A stretch of 64,000 nucleotides of DNA from Sinohyriopsis cumingii. Its lineage: Eukaryota > Mollusca > Bivalvia > Unionida > Unionidae. Under the pieces are notes generated by a model that was not told where the DNA came from, ran no database searches, and saw nothing but the letters and a program-made list of their open reading frames with translations. The first letter of the stretch is position 1. The number at the start of each line of letters is the position of its first letter. The stretch lies in contig CM068835.1 in assembly GCA_028554795.2 (NCBI GenBank), forward strand, positions 56,721,219 to 56,785,218. Direction: 5' to 3'. The translations under genes were made by a program, and so were the position numbers. This document shows, in pieces, positions 1 through 12,780 of this stretch.

Positions 1-210
1 GACTCCCTCAGTTCTAATCCTTCTATTTGTTTTTTCGTATGATAATGGTGTACATTTTTCTGAAGATTTTCAATGTCAAAGACTTTCGGGATCAGAAAGA
101 AAATTAAATATTATTGTATTTTGTTTACGTTGATCCCACCTGTCAAGCCAACTAAAGTTGAATAAGCAACATTTCAATAATGATATTCACAAGCAAGTAG
201 CCATTAAAAT

Positions 211-482
211 TCAATAGTTTATTAACAGATGTAATTTGCTAATATGTTTCTCTCTTTTAAAAAATGATTTGGCATAATGATATATACCATTTGTTCCTTT
301 TTTCCTTTTCATTTTGCAGTATCCTAGCGTAAACATCCCTCCATGAAGGAATGGATGATTCCCTCGAAACACCGTTGTACCAAAATAAACTTGATCATAC
401 TCTGCTGAATGCATATTTTTTCCTGTGTCAACTTGAACCATCTTGCTTGGATCTCCAATTGTAAAAGTCCAGTACACTCCTT
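211..482 (-). CDS. Possible terminal exon of an unidentified gene
   Basis: After an acceptor-like cgttacag, an open frame reads GVYWTFTIGDPSKMVQVDTG and VYFGTTVFRGNHPFLHGGMF to a stop at 211. The first 55 codons look like a conserved extracellular or enzyme fold; the last 30 are Lys/His-rich and may be past the true end. I do not recognise the family. It may be a host exon whose upstream exons are in intron sequence to the right, or a repeat-borne coding fragment. No ATG start is in frame, which fits an internal or last exon. Confidence 0.4.
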
Positions 483-1189
483 CTGTAACGTTGAAAAGAA
501 AGACAAACTTGCAGTAAAAGAAAATGCATGGAATTCAGTAAATTAAAATTTTAAGTGAAAATATATAATCATGTGTTAAGTGATAAATCCCAACTGGGAT
601 TCTTAGTTACACATCTTTGTGTTTGCATATGGAACTTGTCACAAAAGATGCACATGGAATGCAGATGCGTACCTGACGTGTCAAATTATTGGTAAGGAAG
701 GTGTCTCGCTAGAAATTACGGTCATTTGTTAATTAGAAAATGAGTTTAAATACACCGCTTTGAAAATCAGAGAAGGAATATTGCCACATATTACACAATA
801 AATTGCTATAATATTCATATAATGGTCTTTGCAACATACATGTACAGTTTCCTACCATTAAGATAACTTAACGTTTGCAGATTGCTTTATTCTCGAGGTA
901 TGATTACTTTTTTATTCTGGAAAATAGCAAGAGTCCCTCGAGGTGACTAACGCTCTACTTTCCGAAAAGAATTTACAGGAATCAAGATAAGAACATTTCT
1001 TTCTCTTAACTGCAGGGTGTTGAAAACATCTCTGATACTTTTGAGCAACAAGATCTGCAAATGTGCAAATGTAGCAGCTACATTGGACGTACGATGGACT
1101 TATTTTTCGTTAAGGCCAAACTAACAAAATTACAACCCGTATCTCATATCCATGCAAGAGAATTAGTGACACGATTTTCTGTATGTTCG

Positions 1190-1770
1190 TTATGGCAGGC
1201 TATAATTGAGAGCCTATTGGTACCATTTCTATTCATCACCAACTATAGGTCACGATTAGCCTCCTGCTGAAAAATTAATGTATATATGACCTTTCATTAA
1301 GGAGGAATAGCAATCACAAGATGTTTAAGATGGCATCCATGGCGGTCATACTGGATGTAAGTTTTGAACCCGTTTCTTTTGTAGTCAATATAAGTCTTAA
1401 GATGAGAATGCAAAGTTGATGAGACTTTCTTGCTAGGAGGTGTAGAAAACGATGTTCAAGTCGCTGCTACTATGGCGGCACAGCTGTTATTGACAACAAC
1501 GGGAAAACCAAAAACAAGCATTCCGGTGAAAACACCATGCTGATATGACTTTCTTTTTACGAGGATTCGCAATAACAGGACTTTATAGACGGGGGCTTTT
1601 GCGCTCATATTGGATGTCAAGACGACACCAACATTATTTAAGACCAAGTAGACATCATAAAAGGTTTGTTTTCTTTTACTGAAAACCCCATGTTGATATA
1701 CGCATGCATGCGTAGGGATCAAAAGAATATGAAGATTACCGCTGTAGCAATCATGTTGGATAAGCGATTC
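1190..1770 (+). repeat. Degenerate tandem repeat with about 120-bp period
   Basis: Related segments start near 1300 (GGAGGAATAGCAATCACAAG...GGATGTAAG), 1436, 1560 (GAGGATTCGCAATAACAGG...GGATGTCAAG) and 1712. A related unit appears at about 19240 (GAGGAGTAGCAATAACAAAA). No coding function is seen; open frames over it are probably accidental. Confidence 0.5.
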
Positions 1771-1825
1771 CGATCTAGGCTGAGCTATACAATCTCATGG
1801 AGAAGAAGGTGGTCGTTGCACACAA

Positions 1826-1828
<3 letters not shown>

Positions 1829-1895
<67 letters not shown>
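1829..1895. repeat. (AT)n microsatellite
   Basis: Uninterrupted dinucleotide array. Confidence 0.95.
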
Positions 1896-1899
<4 letters not shown>

Positions 1900-2719
1900 G
1901 ATGTACAAAAGTATTGGTTATTTTTCTGCCCTTAATTTTGCCTCAAGCCGTCAAACTTTTACGATTTCATTGTTAATATATAACATATAATTAAGAATTT
2001 GAAAGAAGATTCTGTATGAGGGATTGAAACATTCTTCCTTAATTCATGCATGCAGATTTTCCACCCTAACAATTAAATCATCAGCAAGAACTGAAACAGA
2101 CTACTCCAATTACATTAATGCAAATTATTCGGCCAATCCCAAAATAACAAAAGCAAACAATAGCAGTCTACGTGAAATTAATAAAATCATATAAACTGTC
2201 CCTGACTACAAGATAATAAAAGACAGATTTATGGTGTTTTACAAAGCATATTTTCATCAATAATTTATTTAGCATTCAAATGTTTTCAGCAATAAACATT
2301 TATAGCTGATCTACAAATGACGGAGTATTGGAATACCTTGTTAAGTATGGTGTCCCTGAACAATTAAGAAATTACAAATGTTTATGTTCGTATAATTAAA
2401 TAATACTTTGTATCATTTTTATTATGCACTCAAGGAATTGTACAGAGAGGAAATGGAAACTATTTTACCATTTGTTTTAATTATGCCTCTAAGAGCGGGC
2501 GAAATCTTGTGATAACTTTGGAAGCTGCATATATAGGATTTTGAGGGACCATACTTTTTAAAAATAAAATTCATAAACATAAAGGCTCTAAAAGATGACA
2601 CCGCCAATCATACAAAACTATTTGTTACGCATCAATAAGAAAACAATCGTCATATTTGAAAAAAAATGTTTTTAAATGTTATATAGTCAAAATTTTCATT
2701 CCACGATTTAATCTATTGT

Positions 2720-3390
2720 GCTAAAGGGCAACTGTTCGATTTTCGGAGGGTCCATTTGTCTGCAGGTTCAAAAGTCCGAACTATTTTTATAAAAGCAGTT
2801 ATATTTTCAGATCATTTTACCCAAAGTTTCGTTATTCCCAAGGTTCTTAAGCTCGAAGAATATTGGGGTAGAAAGACAAAGGTTAATTGTTCATAAGGTT
2901 TGTAACGTCGATGAAATTAGTTCTAGAGGTTCACAGTTCGAAGATATCTTATTCCGAAGGATTTTGACAACATACGTTCATTTTTCCGAAGGTCATTAGT
3001 CCCAAAATATTTGAAAAAAGGTTTCATGCGTTCGAAGGTTCTTTTCTCCAAAGGTCTTTGAAATTAGAGTCACTGATTTGAATATTCAATTTTTGGACTA
3101 TAGTTGCATTGGTTCAAATTAGTGTACCTTCGAATCTCTAAGCAATCTCACTACTGAACCGTTATTTCTGATCAATGAACCTTCGGAACATTGAATCCTT
3201 CTTTCGGACCAATGAACCTTCGGAACACTGTACGCTTTCATCGAACCAATAAACATTCAAATTAACGTGCCTTCCGACCACCGAACCTTAGAGTCATTTA
3301 ACCCCTCTCCCGGGTTGATGACTCCTTGAATTAACTAACTTTCGAAACTGTGAGCCTTTCGTTCGTACTATAGAACCTTCGGAAAATCAG
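2720..3390. repeat. Inverted minisatellite built on GAACCTTCGGA
   Basis: In 2745-3060 the word appears as AAGGTTC/CCGAAGG (for example TTCGAAGGTTC at 3033), and from about 3110 to 3380 as its complement (AATGAACCTTCGGAACA at 3175 and 3220, GAACCTTCGGAAAAT at 3372). Units are roughly 20-45 bp and degenerate. The two halves face each other around 3080-3100. Confidence 0.6.
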
Positions 3391-3399
3391 AATGCTTCT

Positions 3400-6250
3400 A
3401 TATACCACTACCGCCGCTGCTACAACTCAACAACGACTCGACAAAAGCCCACTACCTACAAAATTCATGATATAATAAAATTCAAGTAACTACGCCTTTT
3501 GGAAGGATTCACTTAACATTGAACAGTCAGCTACAACACCCTACCACATGCTCACATAAAAGTCGAACAAAAGACAGGGGGATAACAAGCGATGTTTCGA
3601 AAATCACTTTGTTATGCAGACCTTGAAGCTGAATCTGCAAGTCAAATATATCCTGATATGTGTAATGTCCACGAAATCATCTCAGGGGCAAAATAATTTA
3701 AAAGCTATTGTAAATCTATACCAACTTGCATTTCGTTAAATATTCCGAGTAGCGACCACTGTGGTCAGTATCGCTTAATGTGTATCAGTTACTATTCAAA
3801 AACATACAGTAGTAACTAAGTTACATTACCCTAGGATTTATAGGATCGGAGACAAAGAAAAAATGAAAAAATATGCATTTTGAATAGCTTTTAGAAGGAT
3901 AGACGGCCACTCGACAAAGGGTAATGCAATGTGTGTGGGGGGGTGTCTTTATTTGAGCAAAGGGAGATGACATTTAAAAATGAAATTCGAGAAATATCTG
4001 AGATAAAGCAAAATGATAGGTGAGATTAATCGAAAGACAGATGGATAGATATATAAGTTTGAATACAGCAAGACCGACATAGTGCTCGATAGTTAATAAA
4101 TGTTTATGACTTGCATGCAATTCACACAGATAACAGACGCTGCCACCTAAACTAAGATTGGGAAAGTGAGAAAAATGTATGAAACCCAGAATAAATATAA
4201 TGAGCATAGTCCGACATTGATTATTTAATTGTTTAGAAATAAAATGTTGTGGATGTATTGCAAGTTTATCGATCAGAGAGAAGGACTTCTAATCCAAACT
4301 TTTATCTGAGTCAGGTGATGCAGGCTACTTTGTTGTGCCTATAGACAAAGCATTTGGTATTCTGTTGCTTCTGAAACAAGTTTCAAAGTCCTACAAGTTA
4401 TTTAAAACATACAGCAACCAACCCATCTAGGAAGCGAAAAAAAAAATATTAATTCTTTGCTTTGTTGCAAACTAGCTATATAAAAATATGAGTCTTTTCA
4501 AACGATTTACATTCATAAGGAAAAATAGATCTTCATATTTCAGTACCATTAGCTATTGCTTAATTGGAACTAATATTCATTTGTATTATCACGTGTCAAG
4601 CGTTTCGTCCGTACGTGGAAATGACCATAACGAAAATCATGTTCCTTCTATTTTGTTTTTGTAGTTTTATTTAATTCTTCATGGTAGCAACGTTGTAAAC
4701 GTTATTGAGCATACCACTGTAATAATCTGACTCTAGCAAACACCATACATATCAGTTAGTGCGGACGTAATGGTCATTCAGAACATCAAGCAACTGTCAC
4801 CTTGGAGAGCTAATCCTTTTCCGGAAAGGCGTCATATACACAAAATAAAATACACAATAAGGTAATCAGTTCCAGGGTTGTCGCAAATCGTATCACATTA
4901 GTCAGAACAAGAATTAATGAGGCAATTCATAGTAACTGATGTCATGAATGTACTTTTGAATTGTCAGCCTGTCACTACCGACATTTGATAATGCATTTAA
5001 AGTACGCTGGGATTTCTGGAATATATTTATCCATGAACCTACCTTACTGATCCTTTAACCTTGAATCAATTCCCAGGTATTTGATGCATTCTATGATGTA
5101 TATCCAAAAGAAATTGCCGAACATTCTACTCAGCAATATTCCCGCATTAACCGTGCATTAGGATATAATGTTGAAGAAAAAATTCTAAACATTATCAATT
5201 ACATAAATACGATGTGTTCTTTATGTTAAGAAAAAGTAAGAGATAATCGCATTGTTTAGCTACTGCAGACTGTTGGGTTATTCCGCTGGAAAAGTAGGTA
5301 CTATTTATAGGAACACATTCAAAACATCTAAATATAGACAAAGGGCTAGGCAGTGCAAGTGCTTAAGGATATGTTTGAATGTTCATGTAGTATTAGAGTG
5401 GCCATATAAATTTTTCTTTTTTGGGGGGAGGAGAGATAAGCGGGCTGGGATTTATTTCAGCCGTGAAAGTTTATTTTCTTTGCACTCAAGAATATAACTA
5501 ATATGATGGATATAATGTATTATATTTACTATGAATCAGAGCAAGAACATATTAAGCCATTGAAGAGGCCGTACTTTCTTTATCAAAAGAACCCAGGTCC
5601 GACCCAGCCAACATAAAATTGGTCGGTCCGTAACTATATCTGAGACAGAATTTGCTATAATATGAATGACTAATGTTTAAGAGTAACTGGATGAATCATT
5701 AAACAAACAGCACATGGTGCACATTTAGTATAGTTTACCTGACAAAACAAATGAAAGGGGGAGGAGGCCACTTGATTATAGTAAAGATTGAGATCTATAG
5801 CAGTGTTACAGTTTGTTCAAACGCTGCCTATCCATTCGAGATTGACCTTTTACTTTAGTGTATTTTATCGGAAGGAGAGGGGGTACGGCTGGAATTTGTG
5901 TGAGAGAAAAAATCCTGTACTCAAATAGCTAAAGAACCTCGAATAATTAACATTCTTTCTCTGATTTATAACAACAAAAAACCATATCCATTATATATAT
6001 TGTATTAGTTGCAAACATAAATTATTTTGAAGTAAATGGACAAAATAAACTATCGAGGCATGAAAGAAAATTACGCGCACACTCTATCCATGTCCTAAAA
6101 CTAAATTTTCGGACCCTAAGTTGTGATGTTTCTCTTTTTATGTTATTTAATCGATTCCAATTGACTCCTACTATTACTTCTAATATCTTACACGTTCAGT
6201 AACTACATAGAAATTAATACGTAATTTGTGTATGTTAGACCCAGACCAAT
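3400..6250. other. Noncoding stretch
   Basis: Only short, unconvincing frames. Two purine-rich G tracts (5420, 5750 and 5872) recur. CCCAGGTCCGACCCAGCCAA at 5590 resembles the reverse complement of 10201-10225, a possible small dispersed repeat. Confidence 0.5.
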
Positions 6251-6261
6251 CCATGTTGAGA

Positions 6262-6525
6262 AGAGGGGACTGAGTAGTCGGGTGGTCTGAGGCACACGCC
6301 TTTCATATAATATCACTTACATCACACCTTTATCCCCGTGCGTTCGATTCTCGGCGTGGCCAACGTAGGTATGTGTGAATGTCATACAGTAACTTCCCGT
6401 ATTTCGATGGTTGTTCCCGGGGTTTTCCCGGATACTTCCAACCTCCAGTATGCTGTCCCAATATACAGGGCACAATATATAGTTTATTGTGTGCAGAAAA
6501 ATGGTTTAAACCCATAGAAAACAAC
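6262..6525 (+). mobile_element. tRNA-derived SINE, family B-like
   Basis: GAGTAGTCGGGTGGTCTGAG acts as A box and GTGCGTTCGATTCTC as B box; the 3' end GCAGAAAAATGGTTTAAACC matches the end of the SINE at 33074-33298. The middle is duplicated in neither of the family A copies. Confidence 0.65.
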
Positions 6526-6579
6526 AATGTACAAACTCACAAGCTGCAGTATTGTCCGATTCCAATGAAACACAAATAA

Positions 6580-6583
<4 letters not shown>

Positions 6584-6648
<65 letters not shown>
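6584..6648. repeat. (AT)n microsatellite
   Basis: Array about 60 bp downstream of a SINE end. Confidence 0.95.
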
Positions 6649-6651
<3 letters not shown>

Positions 6652-6659
6652 TGTAAGTT

Positions 6660-8190
6660 AATAGAATCAAGGATACGTGAATATATGTCTATACTATACC
6701 GTGATATGATGAAAAACGTGTGCTGTATTGTGATAGAAGAATATAGGAATAATCATTTAACACCAACGATTTACTAATTGACCTGAACTAGTACAGTGAG
6801 ACCTTTAGCAAGCCTCTTTGATAGCATCCGTCTACTATTTGCAATTATTACAAGGATATATAAACAGTCCAACGTTTACCCTTCTGCTCATGCGCGAGTC
6901 AAATTGCGAACGAAAAACGATGTTTCTAACACAACTAGGCAGTATCTTATTGAAAGATGACCGGGGATTTGATCTACCAACTGAATTACTTGACTCTCAG
7001 ACTTGGTGCAAGAAGAAATGTTGCAGGAAGAGAAGTATTAACGCACTAGCACTACAATAAAACGTCGATCATCTGGGAGACAGGTTTTGTCCCGCTGCTT
7101 AATTTATTTTCGATTACTGATAATATACATAATAGCTTTGGTCCGTATGATAAAAAAAGACCGGGAAAGTAGATTATTTATTTCGACCTTATTACTGAAG
7201 TAGGCGTAGAAGAACCACTGAGTAGTATGATTTTAGTGATATTATATGTAAACATAATATAAATGGCAGCAGCAATAGTAATAGTAGTAGTAGTATGGTA
7301 AAGGTAAAAATGTATATAACAATAGTATGTGTTGATGTAATAGGTAAGGTACAAATAACAGTAATAGTAGTAGCAGCAGCAGAAGAAGGAGAAGATCCAG
7401 TACAGTAGTTGATTTTTTAGTAATAGTATGTTAAATGGCCTTGCCTAGAGCCGGTGGTTCCCATTAGGCAGACAAAGCACCAACCTAGGGAAACAAAAAG
7501 ATAGGGAACCGCAGACTTTAAAGATTGAAAGTTTAAAAATATTTGTATTTATTTTGTGATAAAAACATAATAACAAGAAAAAAACTCTATTTAAATGTCA
7601 TCATTATTTAATAGCGTAAAGTTCTTAGAAGTCTCTGATTTTAAGGATTTGTCGTGATCAAAAGGGAGGGGGCACTCTGCTAATGTCATTGGACTGCAAA
7701 ACCATATATCCATCACTGCCTAGAGGTGCACTGACAATCAGTCGAGAACCACGTAAACTGATCTGAATAATTACACGTACCATATGTCTGTTAAACTTTT
7801 GGTCTGAACTATCTGGATTCTACCCCACCTAACCCCCCCCCCCCCCCCCCCCCGTATAAGAGAATCTATTCATCAGTGTATGAATCAGTAAGACATTTAA
7901 ACGAATAATATAGCTTTAGATGTATGAAAAAAATTACGATGCTTAAGACGTTTTACGTGACATGAAGTAGGACGATAACTGGACAATAATGTATGACCAA
8001 TACTGCATTTGCAAAATTTGTCGAAATAAGTAAATAAATTGTGTTTCTCGTTAACAGTAAAAGTAGGACAATGTTAAAGAAAGATGAAGGATATGTAAGA
8101 ATATAATATAATTAGCCTTTCTCACCTTGACGGAAGACTAACAAGATATATCGTGCTTGGCTGAAAATGCTTTGAAGTACGCAAGTAGTA
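6660..8190. other. Noncoding stretch
   Basis: TAG/CAG trinucleotide-rich sequence at 7265-7410 and the poly-C tract; no convincing gene. Confidence 0.5.
7831..7853. repeat. Poly-C tract
   Basis: About 22 consecutive C; a second C run of about 11 lies at 10849. Confidence 0.9.
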
Positions 8191-8199
8191 TAGTGGGAA

Positions 8200-8380
8200 A
8201 ATCTAGGGACAATGGGACTTACCATTAAAAACAGGGTCCCGTCACTCTGGGGACAATGGGAAAGTTATCATTTTAGGCCAGTCTGGGGACACTGTGAAAT
8301 TAACATAGAGGATTTTAACATGGGAAGGACAAAAGTATTGGGCGTGTCTAGGGACAATAGGAACATACATTACAGGTAAG
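8200..8380 (+). repeat. Short degenerate tandem repeat
   Basis: TCTAGGGACAATGGGA at 8202, TCTGGGGACAATGGGA at 8246, TCTGGGGACACTGTGA at 8282 and TCTAGGGACAATAGGA at 8347 form four imperfect units at uneven spacing (44, 36, 65 bp). Confidence 0.6.
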
Positions 8381-9588
8381 GTGACGTCACGGTACCGACG
8401 ATTAGCAGCAACGTAGCAAGGGGCTGACCACAATCGGGACCAAATAGCGAGAAAAAGCCTAGAACGTTTGGGCGAGACAGAGACAGAGATAACACATACA
8501 ACAGACAAACATACAAACAACTATGCAACCGACTAAACAATTTTTTAGGCAAACAAAACCACATCTTTTCGAGGCATATGAGTAGCCCTCAAAAGCGTCT
8601 TTGATTGTTTTCGTTAACATCATTCCGTTATCATAGGAGGCAAAACATAAGTATTCTTCCCTTCCTCAATCATCTTCTGACTTATGAACCGTAGATGAGA
8701 ACTCTCTTCAAACAGCCTTGTATCTTCACATACATTCTTCTTTTTCAAACGCTCGTATCGGTGATCCGGATAATTGTCCATGATGATCTGACATACATGG
8801 GTAAGAGTAGATGATTCTACATGTGTCTACATCTTGTGACGAGAACATGTGAATGGAGACTTAAATGGCTATGCGTAGGTTGATACCGGATAAATCCGGA
8901 AAATTGCAACGAGTAAAACAATTTTTTAAACAGTTAGTCGAGAAGAATATTTTGTGCAAAAACTAGATGGTAGGAAATATACAGGGGATACCATGGCACC
9001 AGAAGAAAAAAATTCCAAAATATATAGTGTACTAACGTGAAGAAACTAATTTAACTTATATACAGGATTTCGACAATACGAAACTAGTGTCCACAGTTTC
9101 TAACTCAGTATTATATGCACAAGCACATATCTGCGTCCATATGAAACCTTTAAAAAAATGTGATCTAAAAACAAAAACAAATTATGTTCATTTAAGGTAA
9201 AATTAGTAGATCATTTGCTTCACGTTTAGTCAAATGTCGGCTGCTAATATAGAAATAAAACATATGATTTATTTTACGCAAACGTCAATAGGTGTAGGTT
9301 AATCGGTGTCGGTAGTATAGATTTGTATAAACTGCGTATGACATTGATCCAAAATTGAAGATCATTATTAGCAATGTAGACGATATGTTTCTGTGAGAGC
9401 TCAGTTGGACTTAACCATCACACTTATATACGACCTTAAAAGGGAGAAGAGATATTTTTACCACAATCGAAGCTTATAAAATGTATTAAACAGAGGCGAA
9501 ATGGATAATTCGTGTGCGTGTAATGCGTTAACAGGAAAATTAAATAAAATATGGGTGCATGTCGGGCCTGAATATTTCCTATCGTACA

Positions 9589-9773
9589 CAGGGCCGGCGT
9601 CAGACCCGGCCAGACTATCTGGCGCCCTAGGCAAGGTTAGATTCTGGCGCCCCCTCCCCACGAAAAATATCAATTTTAGAATTTATAAACAATAAAAAAA
9701 AATTAAAATACGCCCCCGGAAATCAGCGCGTTAGGCGGCTGCCTAGTTTACCTATATGGTAGCGCCGGCCCTG
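9589..9773. mobile_element. hAT-like MITE (185 bp)
   Basis: The ends are CAGGGCCGGCG and CGCCGGCCCTG, a perfect 11-bp inverted repeat. The flanks TATCGTACA (left) and TATTCGTACA (right, one base from the end) look like a decayed target duplication of about 8 bp. The body is GC-rich at both ends with a poly-A core. No transposase is present. Confidence 0.7.
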
Positions 9774-10566
9774 ATATTCGTACATAGATATCCGCCGCTC
9801 AAAAGGAACAAAGATATTTGCCTAAATGGGTCAAGAGCAACCCAAACCATCACGGAGTCAAAGGGGACAAGAGAGCCACACCAACAACACTCTAAGACAT
9901 GCCTTAATCCTAGGGTATAATTTTGATCCCCTATTGGCCCTAAATTCGAAGGTGTTCTCTTACTGCAATATTGAATAGGCTTGAATTTCTTTGCCTATGT
10001 TGGTGCATAGATAGAGAATAAGAGTAAGAAGGATTTATTTTAAATGGGTAAGTATACATGGGTATCCTAACCCTTTGCCGCCAGGTGCAGTAGGATCTGA
10101 TGGTTGGGGGTTTCAGACGACCTTATTGATGTAAAATTATTAGAATGTCAGTATAATTATGAGAACATTCATTATTATTTATAAATCAGCCTATGCAACG
10201 TTGTGTTGCTGGGTCGGACCATTTGGGTTTGTAACCTCCGCACAAATGATTATAGACAGGGGCGAAAGAGATATTCTGTATAAGATTAAGGTTTTCACTG
10301 TACACCATTTCTTTTACAGAAAACAGTGTTGAATGAGAGGTGTTAGTAATTGAACTAGTTAGTAGAGTATTAATAGTAACTTGTTGAATTGCAGTCCTAC
10401 GACAAAAGGTGTTTGGTTCACTCAAACCAAGCAATTTAAATCAACTTCTTTTTCATCACACTGTCAAAAAACTAAACAAGACTGGCAATCTAAACATCTC
10501 CACCAGCTTCGGTAACAAGATACCTCCATACGAGGATAAAAGGTCTATGTTCAATCATTCTAGTAC

Positions 10567-10569
<3 letters not shown>

Positions 10570-10608
<39 letters not shown>
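10570..10608. repeat. (GA)n microsatellite
   Basis: Pure GA array; the open frames across it on both strands are accidental. Confidence 0.95.
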
Positions 10609-10611
<3 letters not shown>

Positions 10612-11044
10612 TATTACGACGATATTGATACTTATAATTATCTTGCAATTTTGTATGAATGTTTTGTTTTATTATTATCGAGGTTTTCTCTACTGTTCGA
10701 ATTACCAGATTGCAGAGACTGTAGTACACTGAGGAAATCGCTGATAATTTATATTTATTTTGCTTTTGTGGTTGAATACATTTTAATGCTTCATGGATTG
10801 CCCAAAAGTGCATAGTATATATGAAGCAGCCATAGGAGGGACTTTACCCCCCCCCCCCCGAATTACCACCGTCACTGTAGTTCTCTTTGATTTAGATGAC
10901 TTGTAGACATCTGTAAATAACCCCCGTCTATTTCTTAGAGAAGTTTCGCCCTCATTAACAATGGTTTTACTTGTTTCGTCACGTACGTTAATACATTTAG
11001 GTTCATGTCTAAGGGGGAGCAGCAGGCTCGGGACCAATTATTGA

Positions 11045-12780
11045 CTAATTTTTTTTTTTTTGGAATCTCTCAGTTACGAATCTAGTACGGTACCAAAGGA
11101 GGAGTTCCACTCTTCTTAGATGTATTGGTGGTTCTCCTAGTAAAACTTGTAGTTCTTCCCCGGCTGTACTTTTGAGCGCACCGGTATGTATATAAAGAGC
11201 TTTATATTGACCAGTGTCCAGATTCGGTAACAATACTGGACAAGCTGAGCCATAAGCATAACGTCAATAATCTATCTTTGATCTATATAAAGTTCGTTTT
11301 ATTTTAGGTTCCTTAGGAGATTCAGATCCTGCCACATCTTATAGTCCAGGGGTTTCAAAGTCAAACAGCCCTGGGGCCAGTATGAGGGCATTTTCGATGG
11401 CCCAAGGGCCACAACACCTTTGTTATCTCTCATGACACCTTGTGGGCCACAAGATACCGTTGGCGGGTCACATGCAGCCCGTGGTCAACGTCTTTGAGAC
11501 CTCTGTTCTAATCAATTATGTTATATAAGTTTTCCATGTAAGGTCCTCATCAAAAGCATGCCCATGAAACTGGATACCTTTCCAAATGATATTTCTGTAT
11601 TGTTAAGTCTGCACGTTGGATGTTTCCTACGTGTTGTACGTTTAGGAGAGAATAATACTCCTATAGTCTTCCCCAGGGTAAGAATACAGCCCCATTTATC
11701 GGTCCATCGACCAGTCCTATTCAGACCCGATTGCAGCTCGCCACAACCGATTCACTTAAAGGGTTGCCAACTTCCTAGATTCCGCTGTCATCAGCAAACT
11801 GTGAAATGTGTATGGGAGATTGGTCTACTGACTGTTCAGTGGCATCCATCATGATGTTATGCAAGGTGGAACTTCCCGTGGAGGTGCCATTTTCCAGATA
11901 TAATATGTCTGATAATGGATCTCCCACTCTTGTTTTTAATTGACGACCAGTTATAAACTTGTTTATAAATTAGTATATGAGGTCATGTAATCCATAGTTG
12001 TTTAATTTCGCAATTAGGCACATAGTCCGTGTTAGATCATATCCTTTTTCAAGGTTGAGCGAAACTGAGATTAGTTTACGGTCACATTTCCTCATTGCTT
12101 TGAATGTCAATTTAAGGCTTGATTCAAACTTTATTAGTTGATTTAGTGCTGCCCTTGATTGCGGAAGCCTCTCTGGTTGTTGGATAATTATTACTTTCTA
12201 AATGATGATTTAGCCTATTGTTAATCAGTGCCTCCACTATTTCGCATATGTTATATGTTAGTGAAACTGAACAGTATACGTTTAGGTGTGCAAGATCCTG
12301 TCCTGATTTCGGGACAGGAATAAATATAACCTGCATCCAATTTAGAGTAATTTCTCCCGATCTTTAGATTACATTTTGTAGGCCTAATATCACAAGTTTA
12401 ACTTTTTCAGAATGAATCTGATATATTTCAAATTCCACTTATCCTCTTTCTGGAGACGTTTATTTTCCTGTTAAGTGCCCTTCTCAAGTTATGGATAGTG
12501 AACTCGATGTTTAAATGATTTGTTTGTGGTCCATGATCAGCGAACAGACGGGGCTATTTTTGTTCTATCTTTTTCCAGTGATTTTGGAATTTGACAGAGT
12601 AGTTGGAATTACTGCTCATCCCTTCAAAATGCTTTCCAGATTTATTTGATTTGTCTTTATTTGTTAGGCCACCAGAACTTGTTTGGCATTTGTTTTCATG
12701 TTAAATGATGAAAATAACCCTTTGATGTATTCTGTTGTACGGTGGATATGACATTTTAGCTGATTTTCCTTAGTTAATAT
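11045..12780 (-). pseudogene. Jockey/I-type LINE reverse transcriptase relic
   Basis: Leftward reading gives SNYSVKFQNHWKKIEQK and INRKINVSRKRISGI-type text (12.7-12.4 kb), VIFIPVPKSGQDLAHLN then YCSVSLTYNICEIVEALINN (12.33-12.2 kb, reverse transcriptase motifs 1-2), then ISQFADDSGI (about 11.79 kb), which is the catalytic FADD box. Near 11.2-11.1 kb GALKSTAGEELQVLLGEPPI and HLRRVELLLWY match the region between reverse transcriptase and RNase H of Jockey/Nimb-like elements. Stops and shifts are frequent. A 169-bp hAT-type element at 11347-11515 interrupts it. Confidence 0.75.
11347..11515. mobile_element. hAT-type MITE (169 bp)
   Basis: The left end CAGGGGTTTCAAAGTC and the reverse complement of the right end CAGAGGTCTCAAAGAC form terminal inverted repeats of the hAT type. 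The flanking 8-mers TTATAGTC (11339-11346) and TTCTAATC (11516-11523) agree at six of eight bases. It lies inside the LINE relic. Confidence 0.75.

Noticed and set aside
1666..1896. 76-codon plus-strand frame ending in an (IY)n run
   Set aside because: The second half is only translated (AT)n and the first half is degenerate tandem repeat.
8242..8564. Overlapping minus-strand frames of 92 and 64 codons
   Set aside because: They are antisense to a degenerate tandem repeat and have low-complexity Cys/Val/Ser text.
10409..10813. Two overlapping 107-codon frames on opposite strands
   Set aside because: Both run through a (GA)n microsatellite, which keeps frames open by chance.
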